A DNA stretch of 20,704 bases, taken from positions 1-20,704 of IMG/VR virus record IMGVR_UViG_3300021959_000515, one strand, 5' to 3'. The notes beneath the pieces were generated by a model. It was not told where the DNA came from, searched no databases, and saw nothing but the letters and a program-made list of their open reading frames with translations. The stretch is from a virus. Made by a program: the position numbers and the translations under genes. Shown here in pieces: positions 8,083-17,800 of the stretch. How positions within the stretch are numbered: the stretch's first letter is position 1; each line of letters begins with the position of its first letter.

Positions 8083-8991
8083 TCAATATCCCGTAGGTTT
8101 AATTATGCTAGTTAGATTCCCTACTAGGTTAAAATTTGGACGCTGTGCTTGATTAAAAGCCTCAACATTGAGTTCATAGGAAGTGTTAGTTAATGCCGGT
8201 GTCCTTACGGAAGGATCAACATTGAGTTCATAGGAAGTGTTAGTTAATGTTGGTGTCCTTACGGAAGGATCAATAAGTATCGCATCATCATATCCTCTGG
8301 GGTCAGTGTCGTCGAATACCTCTGTGTTTTCAGGGGTGACACTCTCAAAATCATCGATAAAAGCTTCGATCTTGTAGTTCTCCTCCTCTACCATAACTAG
8401 TTTTCTATGTGGCTTATTTGAGTGACTAGACATTTCCATAAACCCCTCAGTTGGGTGTTGGTGGACAGGTCCTCCGTATTCCTCGTTTGTATCGGGATAG
8501 TAAAAATATTTCGATATTGTATTGATTCTTCTCCCTACAAATAACTGCTCTCCTACCATGGGACCGTAAAACTTATCAAATATTGGATTGTTAAACCCTA
8601 GATCGTCAATAAAGCATGCGACATACACGTTCAAATTGTTTGGCTCAAAAGGAATTATCGCGCGAACTGTAGATGAGTATGTGCTATAATTACCAGATGT
8701 TTCAGATTCATAAAACATACTGGGGGATAAGATCATTGTCATAGACTGCTGTGGTTCATAGTCGAACAAACTAGATAGTCCTGAGTTCAAATTTGAGATC
8801 CCTAGTGGGTCCGTGACAAAACTAACCTTTACTTTTAAATCATCTATCCTATCTCTCCATGAAGGTTCGGACGTGTGGTCATACATGCTTAACATTAATA
8901 CTACTTCATACCCACCCACAGTAGAGTAAATAGAGACTTTGTTAATATATATATTTGGGAGATTCTCCATCCCTACGGTCATATCATTCAT
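8083..8991 (-). CDS. Virion-associated protein with C-proximal 18-residue tandem duplication
   Basis: This protein has 302 residues from the ATG at 8989-8991, which overlaps the preceding TAA by one base (TAATG). The frame also contains an upstream TTG at 8998-9000. I prefer the ATG because the GGAGGA at 9001-9006 lies 9 bases from it but touches the TTG directly. The N-terminal part (NIYINKVSIYST, GGYEVVLMLSMYD, LKVKVSFVTDP) looks like a beta sandwich and is followed by MTMILSPSMFYE and NLNVYVACFIDDLG. After about residue 190 the protein is acidic and low in hydrophobics. Residues 241-276 are two copies of an 18-residue unit beginning DPSVRTP. The end is SIIKPTGY. The function is not recognised; its place in the operon implies a virion part. 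Confidence 0.92.
   Translation of the reverse strand: MNDMTVGMENLPNIYINKVSIYSTVGGYEVVLMLSMYDHTSEPSWRDRIDDLKVKVSFVTDPLGISNLNSGLSSLFDYEPQQSMTMILSPSMFYESETSGNYSTYSSTVRAIIPFEPNNLNVYVACFIDDLGFNNPIFDKFYGPMVGEQLFVGRRINTISKYFYYPDTNEEYGGPVHQHPTEGFMEMSSHSNKPHRKLVMVEEENYKIEAFIDDFESVTPENTEVFDDTDPRGYDDAILIDPSVRTPTLTNTSYELNVDPSVRTPALTNTSYELNVEAFNQAQRPNFNLVGNLTSIIKPTGY
8164..8271 (-). repeat. 54-bp in-frame tandem duplication (two copies)
   Basis: The units at 8164-8217 and 8218-8271 differ only at two adjacent bases (CC at 8196-8197, TT at 8250-8251 on the plus strand). On the coding strand this changes one codon silently (Pro) and one from Thr to Ala. The copies encode DPSVRTPTLTNTSYELNV and DPSVRTPALTNTSYELNV. 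Near identity over 54 bases implies a recent slippage or recombination event. Confidence 0.97.
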
Positions 8992-9986
8992 TAGTCGCAA
9001 TCCTCCAAATCATCAGGTCCGACGCGTGTAGCATAGATATCAAATCGATCAGTTCTTCGATCAGGACAAATAAGCTCTTCGTCTAGAAATTGATTCGTTA
9101 TTTCTAATTTGTCTACCACCTTACAGAGTTCCTCTTGTGATATTTCCTGATCTACATAGAGGTCAAAATAATATTCAACATAGGAACCATCAAGGACAAT
9201 ATAATCCTCAGCAGCTAAGTCAAAAAATGCAGTGTCTCTCTGATTTTCTTCAGGGTCTACACTATCTGATGAATCTAATAACATTTCATTTCTTATGAAG
9301 CTTGACTCTTTCATAAACTTTAAAGGAACTAGATTTTCATCTTCAGATACTTGAAAAACTTCTATTTCAAAATTTTCTTTTTCATAAAAAGAACCGAACT
9401 CTTTTATGTGCATAATGGGGTCAGAGTATTGTATATCGATATAAGATCCATCATCAAATATTTTTGATATATCCTCCCTCCCAAATGATGACACAAGGAT
9501 ATCATTTAATAAAGATGCCTCGAATACGAAGTCTATGTCGACTTGAGGTATCAGCACTGCTCCGCTGGTTGGTGTTTCATATTGAATTTTTGTGCTGTTC
9601 ATATTACCCCTTAACATTGAAACTTGCAAAGCGGGGGCAGTGTCAACAGAATAAGAGGATTTTCCAAGAGCGAAAAGTGAATTTTGTTTTTGATCCATCT
9701 TTTTGTTCATATATCTTTGATTTCCAATTCTAGCTGGGGATTCTAATTGCGGAGCTTCATCTTGAAAAGCTCTATTGATTTTTAGTTTTGGAGTTTCTTC
9801 CATAATTCTTTTGTGAGCAGTGCCTTGTCCTTCTGCAGATTCTTGCGAACCAGCATTTCCATATAGGATATCATCGTCAACAAACTCGTATGAGTGTGGC
9901 TTGAACTTTCCAATAGAATAGAGATAGCGACCATAAGGAGTCATTTCAATTTGCATTACTTCTGTTTTTTTGTTAAAAAATGTCAT
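8991..9986 (-). CDS. Virion-associated protein, N-terminal module shared with the 317-aa protein
   Basis: This protein has 331 residues. The ATG overlaps the previous TGA as ATGA, with GGGAGGA 5 bases upstream. The first 45 residues (KTEVMQIEMTPYGRYLYSIG, then KFKPHSYEFVDDDILYG) follow the same pattern as the start of the 317-aa protein of this operon: a hydrophobic strand, T-x-x-GR, S/A-x-G, F and finally DD-x-I-x-Y. Residues about 50-120 are polar and probably extended. The second half is strongly acidic (LDSSDSVDPEENQRD, DQEISQEELCKVVDKLE) and ends with DDLEDCD. There is no signal peptide or membrane segment. I recognise the type from marine phage structural operons but know of no assigned role; a tail or baseplate component fits the neighbours. 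Confidence 0.92.
   Translation of the reverse strand: MTFFNKKTEVMQIEMTPYGRYLYSIGKFKPHSYEFVDDDILYGNAGSQESAEGQGTAHKRIMEETPKLKINRAFQDEAPQLESPARIGNQRYMNKKMDQKQNSLFALGKSSYSVDTAPALQVSMLRGNMNSTKIQYETPTSGAVLIPQVDIDFVFEASLLNDILVSSFGREDISKIFDDGSYIDIQYSDPIMHIKEFGSFYEKENFEIEVFQVSEDENLVPLKFMKESSFIRNEMLLDSSDSVDPEENQRDTAFFDLAAEDYIVLDGSYVEYYFDLYVDQEISQEELCKVVDKLEITNQFLDEELICPDRRTDRFDIYATRVGPDDLEDCD
9001..9006 (-). promoter_or_regulatory. Ribosome binding site deciding the start of the 302-aa gene
   Basis: GGAGGA on the coding strand lies 9 bases before the ATG at 8991 and inside the last codons of the preceding gene. The competing TTG at 9000 would have no spacer at all, so the site selects the ATG. Confidence 0.75.
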
Positions 9987-12900
9987 ACTATTCCTCCCGG
10001 ACTATTCCCGTCGCCGGAATTGTTACCAGAAAGACCAGCAGAATCATTGCCATCACCTTCGTCAATTTCTCCTAGTGCTCCGCCTAAAGCCCCAGTAATT
10101 CCACCTGCTGCACCTGATGCTTCATCTAGTTCACCGGCCATTGCTGTCATTCCGCCGGGTTGTGCTAACGGAGAGTCAAATCCTTGACCCATTTTGCCGG
10201 CGATATTAGCTTGAATTTCATCAATTGTGGCATCTAGTTGCTCTTGTCTTTCTGCAAGGAAAGCATTTCCAGCTCCGCTTTGAGGTCCGGGATCGTCTCT
10301 GTCAGTGCCCAGTTGCTGCTCCTCTGATGGGGGAGGTAGTGGGTCAAGCACTATGTCGTCTTCCATACCGGCAGCGATTGATATAATTTGTTCGGGCTCT
10401 GCTGTTACAGGGTCCCACGCAGGTATTCCTTCTGTGTAATTCTCTATTGCTTCTTTGCTAAAGTTTCCAAATTCAACCTCGGCATCAATCTTAACTAACT
10501 CAATTAGCGAGAAGAAGTCATAAGGCCAATTGTATTGAATCTTACCTTGAGCTCCAAACTCATCCGTTGTGCTAGAGTTGCTATTGTTATCGCTGGTTTG
10601 TAGGTCCGGATTTTTTTCAATTGTCTTTTTGAAATAATTTGACGCAGCACGCTGTTTGACTTTGAATACCATCCACTTTAGTTCGTGAGGCATATCGATC
10701 AAGGTGTTTCCTGCTGGGCCGCCATTACCAAGCAATTCTTTTTTGAGCAATGGATGGGTAATAGCAACCTCAGAAATCTCCATCTCAGTTCCAATGTCTG
10801 GTGGTAAGTTCTGCCAAATATCAGAAAGATCTTGTTGAGATAATGTATGAGAGAATTCAAAAATATACATTGCGATTGGATCAATATCGTCATAATTGAT
10901 GAAATCAAAAGACGGAGGGAAGATGTATTTGTCCATTTTTTGCATTTGTTTAAGCAAGGTCCTGCCAATTTGAGATTGGGGATCGCCCGTAATTAAACTA
11001 TTGAATAGGGTTGTGTCTCCATTCTTGACTGCTGTTTTATAAATTGTGACCTTATCTTCATCAAGTTTGAAAAATTTCTTTCTAGATCCCTCGACGATAA
11101 AGGGGACTGCTACGACAGCTTCATGAATTTTCTTAGAAGGCCGAATTCTACCAATTTTGGTAGCTTTTCCGGAGAATCCAAGTTTTGCAGCTAAGTTCTG
11201 CATTAAATTAGAATCTGTTTTTCCTAAAACTTGCTTCTGCCAATTTGTCTCAATTGCTTTTACTCCCATGTAAACACCTTCAGTTTCCTCAGGTATCCTA
11301 CCATATTGATGCCAGAGACCTCGAGGCACCACTTCAGATCCATTGGTTGGTAGTGTTATGTTGTTGCTTTCGTGCGATATGTGATTGAAGTTTAACATTG
11401 GACTTTCAAACTTAGTCTGAATAATCCAGCGGTTATCCTGATCAAGTCCTGTGTCAACTACAAAATTACCAGCAGCAGAGCCCCCTTTTATATTATTGAT
11501 AGTTCCTACCGATTTTAAATTTAAAGAGGCAGATAGCTGCAGTGCGTTTGAATTAATAGCGGATGGTCTTTGAGGACCAAGTTGACTAGTTATGGATCGT
11601 CCAGTAGGAGATGTATAGAAAGAGTCATCAAATCTTGTATAATTGTATATGGATGCACTTTGTATTTGCTCAATTGTCATTGCTTCACCAGTGCCCTCAA
11701 CTATAATGTCACACCATGCCTCTCCATGATAATAAGGGGGTGTGAAAGGAAAGTTGTAGCCTAACGAAGAATCTTTTTGAATTATATTTGTTCCGCCATC
11801 AAATCTGTCTTCGTCAAAGTTTAATACCGCACCATTGTAAGTTGTTTTTCCATGAGTTGGAGGACCAAATGCTGATGGTCTTGAATACATCGTAAATGTT
11901 TCTCTAACAGCATTGTCACCAGTTAATATGATGTCTTGAGGTGGTAAATATGTAAGATCTATTTTGCCATCATGATATACTTTGATCCTCTCTTTGTCAT
12001 AAGATCTTTTCATGAAAACTCTCATTCCATAAGTCACACCGGCATCTAATAGTATTCCAGCGCCTTGCTTTTTCGATGCAACTGCTGAGAAGTTTCCATT
12101 AGGTAAGAAGAATTCCGGAATTTCCGCTAAGAAATTATTCATCATTGAAGTGTATAATTGATCTCCAGTTCCACCCCAATAAGCAGAGGCAGAAAGATTA
12201 CCGCTTATATGCGGCTCCATGGATGGAATGTTTTCACCAGCTAAGAAATCCGCTGGTTCTACTAAAGCTTCAAAAGGTATTCTTCTACCAAATGAGTTGT
12301 TTTTGATTTTAAAATCGATTGCATCACCATGGGTGGTATCGCGGACAACAAATAGAGATCCAGAAATTACTGGGTAGTCTACAGCAACACCTGATCTTAT
12401 AGAGTTAAAAAGAATACCCGGTCCAAAAAGAGGAGCGGCAACAAGGCTTTTCCCATAGTTAAATCCGGATATGGTATTGCCTTCGGCATTATAAGTATTT
12501 ATATGTGGTCCATATGAATCATGAAATTGTTTGGCTAAATCGACAGTTCTTTGGCAAGGATAAAAGCCTTCATAAGGCAAAAATTTCTTTATGGCTTTGC
12601 ACCTAAGAGATAAAACTTTTCCGTTAGTAAATTCTTCATGATCTTTATCAACTAGTTCAAATTCCCTCATGAAATCAGAATTAGAATATATCTTATAAAA
12701 ATCTGATTGAGAAGAGTTTTGGGCATTTGCTGCCCCGCCTGTGACATCGAACATGTCTAGTTCTAATGATTTGGGGTTACTAATATAGTCTGCTACTTGT
12801 GTGCTCATTCTAAATTCAGGAACGACTGAATAGTTTTTACCAAATCTCCTAGCTTCTTCGACATATCCCTCGTATGAATCATAAGATGGTTGTCGAGGAG

Positions 12901-14884
12901 CGGAGACATAGTTTCCATTAGAATCTTTAACTTCTCTTTGGCCACCAGCTTCCCACAATGCATTCCCTTCAAATAGAGACGCAGTATTAACAGGAATGCT
13001 TCCAGTTTGTGGAATTGATAAACCGGATGGGTTTGATACAGATGCAGTATTTTGAAGAGCATGTCTTCTAGCATATATTGGATATGGAGACAGAATCATG
13101 TCAAATGCTCGAACGGCTTCATTAGCTAAGACATCATTGCTACTCGTCAAGTATGCAGAGTATGTGTCGGTCATTACATTAAACGTATTGGCTTTAGATG
13201 TGAGAACTCCGTTGCCTTTAGTCTTATAAATATTCCAAGAAGTGTTCGAGCTTATACTGAAGTTTCTAGTTAAAAAGTCTTTGTCGACATCTAAGGGCCA
13301 AGTGCTTGCTTGATAATCTGACCTAGTTGTTGGCCAACCAAACGGTTCTATAGAGCCAGTTTTTAAATATTTGTTTCTATCTTCTCTTCTTGTTCTATAG
13401 AAGCTTTTAAAGTTTGGTCTTTCTAAGTTTTCGTTTTGAAATTGATTTTTCATATGTGGCCAAACAGTTTCTCTGTATTGTAGAAACTCCCAATAGGTCA
13501 AAGGAGATTTTTGAGAATTTAAGCCACCGTCCGCATAAAGTTTATATATTTCAAAATATTCGGTATTGTCTTCTTTTGGTTTGACTTTTAAAAGTTCATC
13601 AACTTCCTTGTTTGCAAAATTAATCAATTGATTACTGAAGCTTGATATTATTGAAAATTTTTGAGGATTATTAAAATCTAGATTACCGTTCTCATCCTTT
13701 ACGTGTCGTCCGACATTCCAAACCAAAGGGTATGCTTTTTGAGCAATAGCTGGTTCAGTGAATCTGTATAGTTTAGAGTATCTATCTTTCACTCTGAACT
13801 CGCCATTTGCCAAAACGTTTCTAGTTGGTCCCGGTTGCACAACAAAACTAAGTGTGCTATTTGCTCTATGATATCTTGTAATTGGGTTTTCTGATGCTCG
13901 AAGTTGAGTCCATGTTGAATATCCGTATGGCCCATTTCTGTGAGTATTTAAAGCTGCGAACTCTTCCACTGCTGTTGGAGTAGCAGGAAAGCCGGCAGCT
14001 TGAAAGGTTCCGGTTCCCGTTGGATTGTCGGAAGTAGTTCCGGTAAACAATTCAAGGTTATTGGCTCCTGTTAAATTGTTGGTTCCGTATGAAGAAGCTG
14101 TGATTACTGTGTTTAGTGCAATACCAGACCCAACAGCTCCTGCCAATTGATTTCCTAAGACCCAATGATCCCTAACACTTCCGGAGTCATAAGGAACATC
14201 TCTGACGATACCATTGTTATAAATTTGATCAACTTCGCTCACCGGAGTGTGAGTAAGTTTTCTATTGTAAGTTGTAACTGTCTGCAGCGATCCTTCTAGT
14301 TCATATATACCAGATGAAAAATAAGCATCCAAAAGGTAAATGGTCGTTGTTGCTGGAAAAGATGATGGAGTTCCAGTTGTATTATTGAGCGCCAGTGGTA
14401 GAAATCCGGCTAATCCATTAATAAAACATTCTGGTTTGTCATCAAAATCGCCAGTCCAAGTTACAGTAAGATTAAACCATTCGCCAACAAATTCCTCAGC
14501 AAAATTACTTAAAGTTGAATAATATGTTTTGTGGTTCGTAGCATCTTGTAATAATTGAATGTTGAATTGGCCTGTGCTGATTGAAATTGAAAGGTTTTGA
14601 ACACCAGTTGAGGCTACTCCTTGATAAATATATCTACTTCCGGCGGTCGAACCGTCCAGATAAACCCAAAATGATAAAGTTATTGGTGTGTTTGCTGAAT
14701 ATCCCGTGACACTGGTATTGCGTAAAAAAGCAAAATTCGTTAAAGTTGCGGGACTTCGAATTGCCTTATCGATAAGGATTTCCGATGTAGTTCTTTTAGA
14801 GAACCCAAGTTTAGTGTTGGTCTCCGTATTTAATTCGTCATTAATTACAGAATTTAACCCTACATGGTCAACAAATATTGGCAT
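9983..14884 (-). CDS. Giant virion structural protein with N-terminal LamG domain and Gly-rich C-terminal tail
   Basis: This protein has 1633 residues. The ATG lies 2 bases after the TAA of the previous gene, with CGGGAG 6 bases upstream inside that gene, so translation is probably coupled. Residues about 1-35 (MPIFVDHVGLN...) are a short leader. Residues about 55-280 form a LamG domain. The long core carries NGPYGYSTWTQLR (about 13905-13945), YEGFYPCQRTVDLAKQFHDS (about 12510-12580), ETFTMYSRPSAFGPP (about 11860-11905), FTPPYYHGEAWCDI (about 11700-11750), SKKIHEAVVAVPF (about 11100-11150), SHTLSQQDLSDIW (about 10820-10860) and NWPYDFFSLIELVK (about 10490-10535). I recognise these as typical of giant structural proteins in uncultivated marine phages but know of no assigned function. 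A helix (ERQEQLDATIDEIQANI) precedes a Gly/Asp/Ser/Asn tail. It likely works with the upstream giant protein in the baseplate or tail fibres. Confidence 0.95.
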   Translation of the reverse strand: MPIFVDHVGLNSVINDELNTETNTKLGFSKRTTSEILIDKAIRSPATLTNFAFLRNTSVTGYSANTPITLSFWVYLDGSTAGSRYIYQGVASTGVQNLSISISTGQFNIQLLQDATNHKTYYSTLSNFAEEFVGEWFNLTVTWTGDFDDKPECFINGLAGFLPLALNNTTGTPSSFPATTTIYLLDAYFSSGIYELEGSLQTVTTYNRKLTHTPVSEVDQIYNNGIVRDVPYDSGSVRDHWVLGNQLAGAVGSGIALNTVITASSYGTNNLTGANNLELFTGTTSDNPTGTGTFQAAGFPATPTAVEEFAALNTHRNGPYGYSTWTQLRASENPITRYHRANSTLSFVVQPGPTRNVLANGEFRVKDRYSKLYRFTEPAIAQKAYPLVWNVGRHVKDENGNLDFNNPQKFSIISSFSNQLINFANKEVDELLKVKPKEDNTEYFEIYKLYADGGLNSQKSPLTYWEFLQYRETVWPHMKNQFQNENLERPNFKSFYRTRREDRNKYLKTGSIEPFGWPTTRSDYQASTWPLDVDKDFLTRNFSISSNTSWNIYKTKGNGVLTSKANTFNVMTDTYSAYLTSSNDVLANEAVRAFDMILSPYPIYARRHALQNTASVSNPSGLSIPQTGSIPVNTASLFEGNALWEAGGQREVKDSNGNYVSAPRQPSYDSYEGYVEEARRFGKNYSVVPEFRMSTQVADYISNPKSLELDMFDVTGGAANAQNSSQSDFYKIYSNSDFMREFELVDKDHEEFTNGKVLSLRCKAIKKFLPYEGFYPCQRTVDLAKQFHDSYGPHINTYNAEGNTISGFNYGKSLVAAPLFGPGILFNSIRSGVAVDYPVISGSLFVVRDTTHGDAIDFKIKNNSFGRRIPFEALVEPADFLAGENIPSMEPHISGNLSASAYWGGTGDQLYTSMMNNFLAEIPEFFLPNGNFSAVASKKQGAGILLDAGVTYGMRVFMKRSYDKERIKVYHDGKIDLTYLPPQDIILTGDNAVRETFTMYSRPSAFGPPTHGKTTYNGAVLNFDEDRFDGGTNIIQKDSSLGYNFPFTPPYYHGEAWCDIIVEGTGEAMTIEQIQSASIYNYTRFDDSFYTSPTGRSITSQLGPQRPSAINSNALQLSASLNLKSVGTINNIKGGSAAGNFVVDTGLDQDNRWIIQTKFESPMLNFNHISHESNNITLPTNGSEVVPRGLWHQYGRIPEETEGVYMGVKAIETNWQKQVLGKTDSNLMQNLAAKLGFSGKATKIGRIRPSKKIHEAVVAVPFIVEGSRKKFFKLDEDKVTIYKTAVKNGDTTLFNSLITGDPQSQIGRTLLKQMQKMDKYIFPPSFDFINYDDIDPIAMYIFEFSHTLSQQDLSDIWQNLPPDIGTEMEISEVAITHPLLKKELLGNGGPAGNTLIDMPHELKWMVFKVKQRAASNYFKKTIEKNPDLQTSDNNSNSSTTDEFGAQGKIQYNWPYDFFSLIELVKIDAEVEFGNFSKEAIENYTEGIPAWDPVTAEPEQIISIAAGMEDDIVLDPLPPPSEEQQLGTDRDDPGPQSGAGNAFLAERQEQLDATIDEIQANIAGKMGQGFDSPLAQPGGMTAMAGELDEASGAAGGITGALGGALGEIDEGDGNDSAGLSGNNSGDGNSPGGIV
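9986..10275 (-). other. Predicted helix plus Gly-rich, probably disordered C-terminal tail of the second giant protein
   Basis: A charged helix (FLAERQEQLDATIDEIQANI, about 10205-10265) with hydrophobic spacing suited to a coiled coil is followed by about 70 residues dominated by Gly, Ala, Asp, Ser and Asn, with AGGITGALGGALGEIDEGDG and a terminal SPGGIV. Nothing in the core of the protein has this composition. It could be an oligomerisation element with a flexible end. Confidence 0.55.
14040..14715 (-). other. LamG domain at the N terminus of the second giant protein
   Basis: Markers in order: TPITLSFWVYLDG, WFNLTVTWTG, ECFINGLAG, TIYLLDAYFS, YELEGSLQTVTTYNRKL, DQIYNNGI, DHWVLGNQ and NNLTGANNLEL. 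The domain is homologous to the C-terminal LamG domain of the preceding gene. It probably contacts glycans or other virion proteins; no metal or sugar ligand can be inferred. Confidence 0.75.
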
Positions 14885-14886
14885 TC

Positions 14887-17800
14887 TTAACTCCCGAGAA
14901 TAGTAGATATTGATGGAAAGACAATTGCCTCATGGTATCCATCTGATGAAGACACAAATCCATTTCTTGGAGCGTAGCCCAAGATTCTTTGGACTGGTGC
15001 GTCTGATCCAGATGTTGCATTACTAATCCACGAGTATTGTAACTCGCTTCTCGGCATCGTTGTATTGATAAAAGCATTGTCATGATTACTACCAGTAATT
15101 ATGCTCGAGCCTGAATATTCCATTCTTTTGCTTGTGTTTCTATGTTGCTTGTTGAAGGATCCATTTGTGGGATAACCATCAACACTTATAACTCCGTATG
15201 TCGCATCAGTTCCAAACTTGCCCATGTGAAGCGCTCTGAGGCTATTCAAGCCCCTTCTGTGGCCCAAGTGGTCTTCCACCCTTATGGCTCCAGTCTCGCC
15301 GCTGTCGGTCAATACAGATAGGTTTCTGAACGGTATTGCATTGTGTGTAGAATATGTCTGTGTGTATGCATCTAGATAACTAGTTGTTTGAACCTCAGGG
15401 CCGCCTGGTGCCGAGAATCTTGTCACAATGTTTCTTTCTGAGCTCGTTAAGTCTGTTCGAGGTATCGTTATGACATTATTTAGTTCCGGTGTCAGAATAT
15501 ATGGCGTAGTTTTTCTTGTTGCAGTATTGTTACCTGCAATCACAGTGAGGTCTCCGGAAGACGTTAAATTATTCTTTCCTCCATAAGATGAAGAAAATAT
15601 TGTTCCAGCAGGGACCGATAGGCCTAATGATAGATTTGGATTTTCGTTCCCTAAAGTCCAATGATCGTAAAGATCACTTGTTCTTATGGGGGTATTCAAA
15701 GATACTCCACTATTATATATTGATTGAGCGTTAGCGAGTGTCAAAGATCCAGAGTATATGGCAAAATTCTGAAGCGCTCCTTGGAGCTCATATGCATTAC
15801 TATTTGAAGTTCCATCATCAAATAGGTAAATTCTTGCTGGTTGTCTAACGGTTGTTACACCATCTGGGCCTGATGTAACTGTGCCGGCTACACCAGACGC
15901 CCCATCCAAAAATAAAGTTGGTGGCTCGGTTGTATCTCCACTCCATGCAATCGCTACATGTCTCCATGTATCAACAAAGGAGTCATACGATATAGTCCAT
16001 CTCCACAATTTGGTGCCACCAGCACCCGCAACTCTATAGTATAATCTACTACTGGTTGAAAAAAATAAAGAAAATGACTCATTATTACTCGAGTCTTGTG
16101 CTCGAACAATGGTCCTGCCTGTTTGGGTATCATTGTTTAAGTTAACCCAAAATGAAAGAGACTTGTGTCCAGTCGTATAATTTGCATATCCGGATACACT
16201 TGTTGACGATGCCATTCTGTAATTGTCAGATGTTGTCTCGGCTGAATTTAAGGCTATGGATTGGACTTCATTTAAAGAGTCGTCAAGTTGTCTATTGTTG
16301 TTGTGTGATCCGAAGATGTTACCAACCTCTTGAGCTCCTTGGCCTACTAGGGTGTGATAGTGTGTGGAGTCGGGAAGTTGTCCTGCGATGCCTGTCGGCA
16401 ATATATCTATGCTTGGATCATCACTTGCTCGTTTCGCCCATGTTTTTTGAAAGGTTGGAGATACTTGAAATATTTCAAGCTCATTCTTGTAGTTACCAAC
16501 CTTCCATGATCCTACTGTGGTCTTAATATTCCTGACGTTTACAGGTCGCTTTGCATGCTCGTCTCGATATCTAGTTGCTTTTTTGGAACCTGTGGAAGGA
16601 TATGGCGCTTCATAATCTGCACCTACAAATCCAAATGCGCCATCATCCGATCCTGATGCAATTGGGTGTGCAGAGATTAGCAACCCCCACCCTTCAGGTC
16701 TATCTGATTGAGTATTGATTCTACCTAGAGTCGTATTGTATTGGTTAATATCGATATGCCTATATTGCAATCCCCCAACATGCTGCTCGGTAAAGGGGCC
16801 CTGCATAGAGGTTTCGTTATAATTGCCCACGACGTCATTGTGTAAGTTGGTAAAGTGAACACCATTTTTGTATTTCTCGTGGACTGTTTTATTGAAGCCC
16901 GTAGTAATAGTTCCGGACATTACGTTCATCGGAACTACGGAGTTGCCCAATATGTTATATGCATATTCGTTACTTTCTTTATTTCCGATTAGGGCGCTAA
17001 AGTTAATTTTTCTTTTTCTCGGAGGGTCATCTATATCATACTCTCCCATTGATCCAGAAATTATTCCTTGACCGGTTCCTACACCTACGGTTATAACGTT
17101 TTGTGGGACTTCCGAGGTTGATCCAAGAGCACCGGCGGGTGCGATTGATTCATGGAACAGTTGAAGATTCTTCTTTCTTCCAAAGTTGGTTCCGCCATGA
17201 ATTGTTTCTTGAGAAACCATCGAAATATCATATAGTTTTGCAAACCTTCTAACTGAAAAGGTATCACTTATTCTAGTGGTTCCGTCGATTTCCCTTCTTA
17301 TCAATCCTGAGGATTGAATCGAGTGATTATTTCTAGAAACTCTCAGAGTTTCTCGTAGGCCAGTTTTCTTCTTTCTATCTATATGCCATAGTGCATTTTG
17401 CTCCTCATTATCAGAGCCGCCAGTAAAGTTTGAAGAGGTTCCGATGCCGTGAGCAGGCCAAAGTGCCGATCCATCAACATGAGTTGCTTGCGCAATCAAC
17501 TGAGTGTTTCCAGATGGACCTGGGACAGATTGAGTTAAACGCAATATCTTACTATCTGATGAGTCAACTGTAGCCACAATACTACCTGCATGACCATTGG
17601 CAGAAGAGATAGCTGTCACTAATTGAGCCGTAACTGTTGTGGAGCTTAATCCTTGAATACCTACTACTACGTGGTTTACAGCACCAGAGCCTGGATCTAA
17701 AGAAACCGTTGTTCCAGTATTTGATGTTGCGGTATTTTGTAGGATATATCTCTTTGTAACGTTATTGTAATCAGTGATTCTTATAGCTGTGTTGTAGAAG

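Noticed and set aside
8164-8271. Short direct repeat considered as a CRISPR fragment or as the variable repeat of a diversity-generating retroelement
   Set aside because: The two copies are adjacent without spacers, are in frame, and differ by a CC/TT pair rather than by adenine-specific changes. No reverse transcriptase or template repeat is present.
9894-10187. Plus-strand frame with a Pro/Ser-rich product
   Set aside because: It is the antisense image of the Gly-rich tail of the 1633-aa protein and crosses a well-supported gene junction.
14885-14886. Frameshift or assembly error splitting one larger gene into the two giant genes
   Set aside because: The junction has a proper stop, a ribosome binding site (CGGGAG) and an ATG with good spacing, and the LamG domains on each side are complete on their own.
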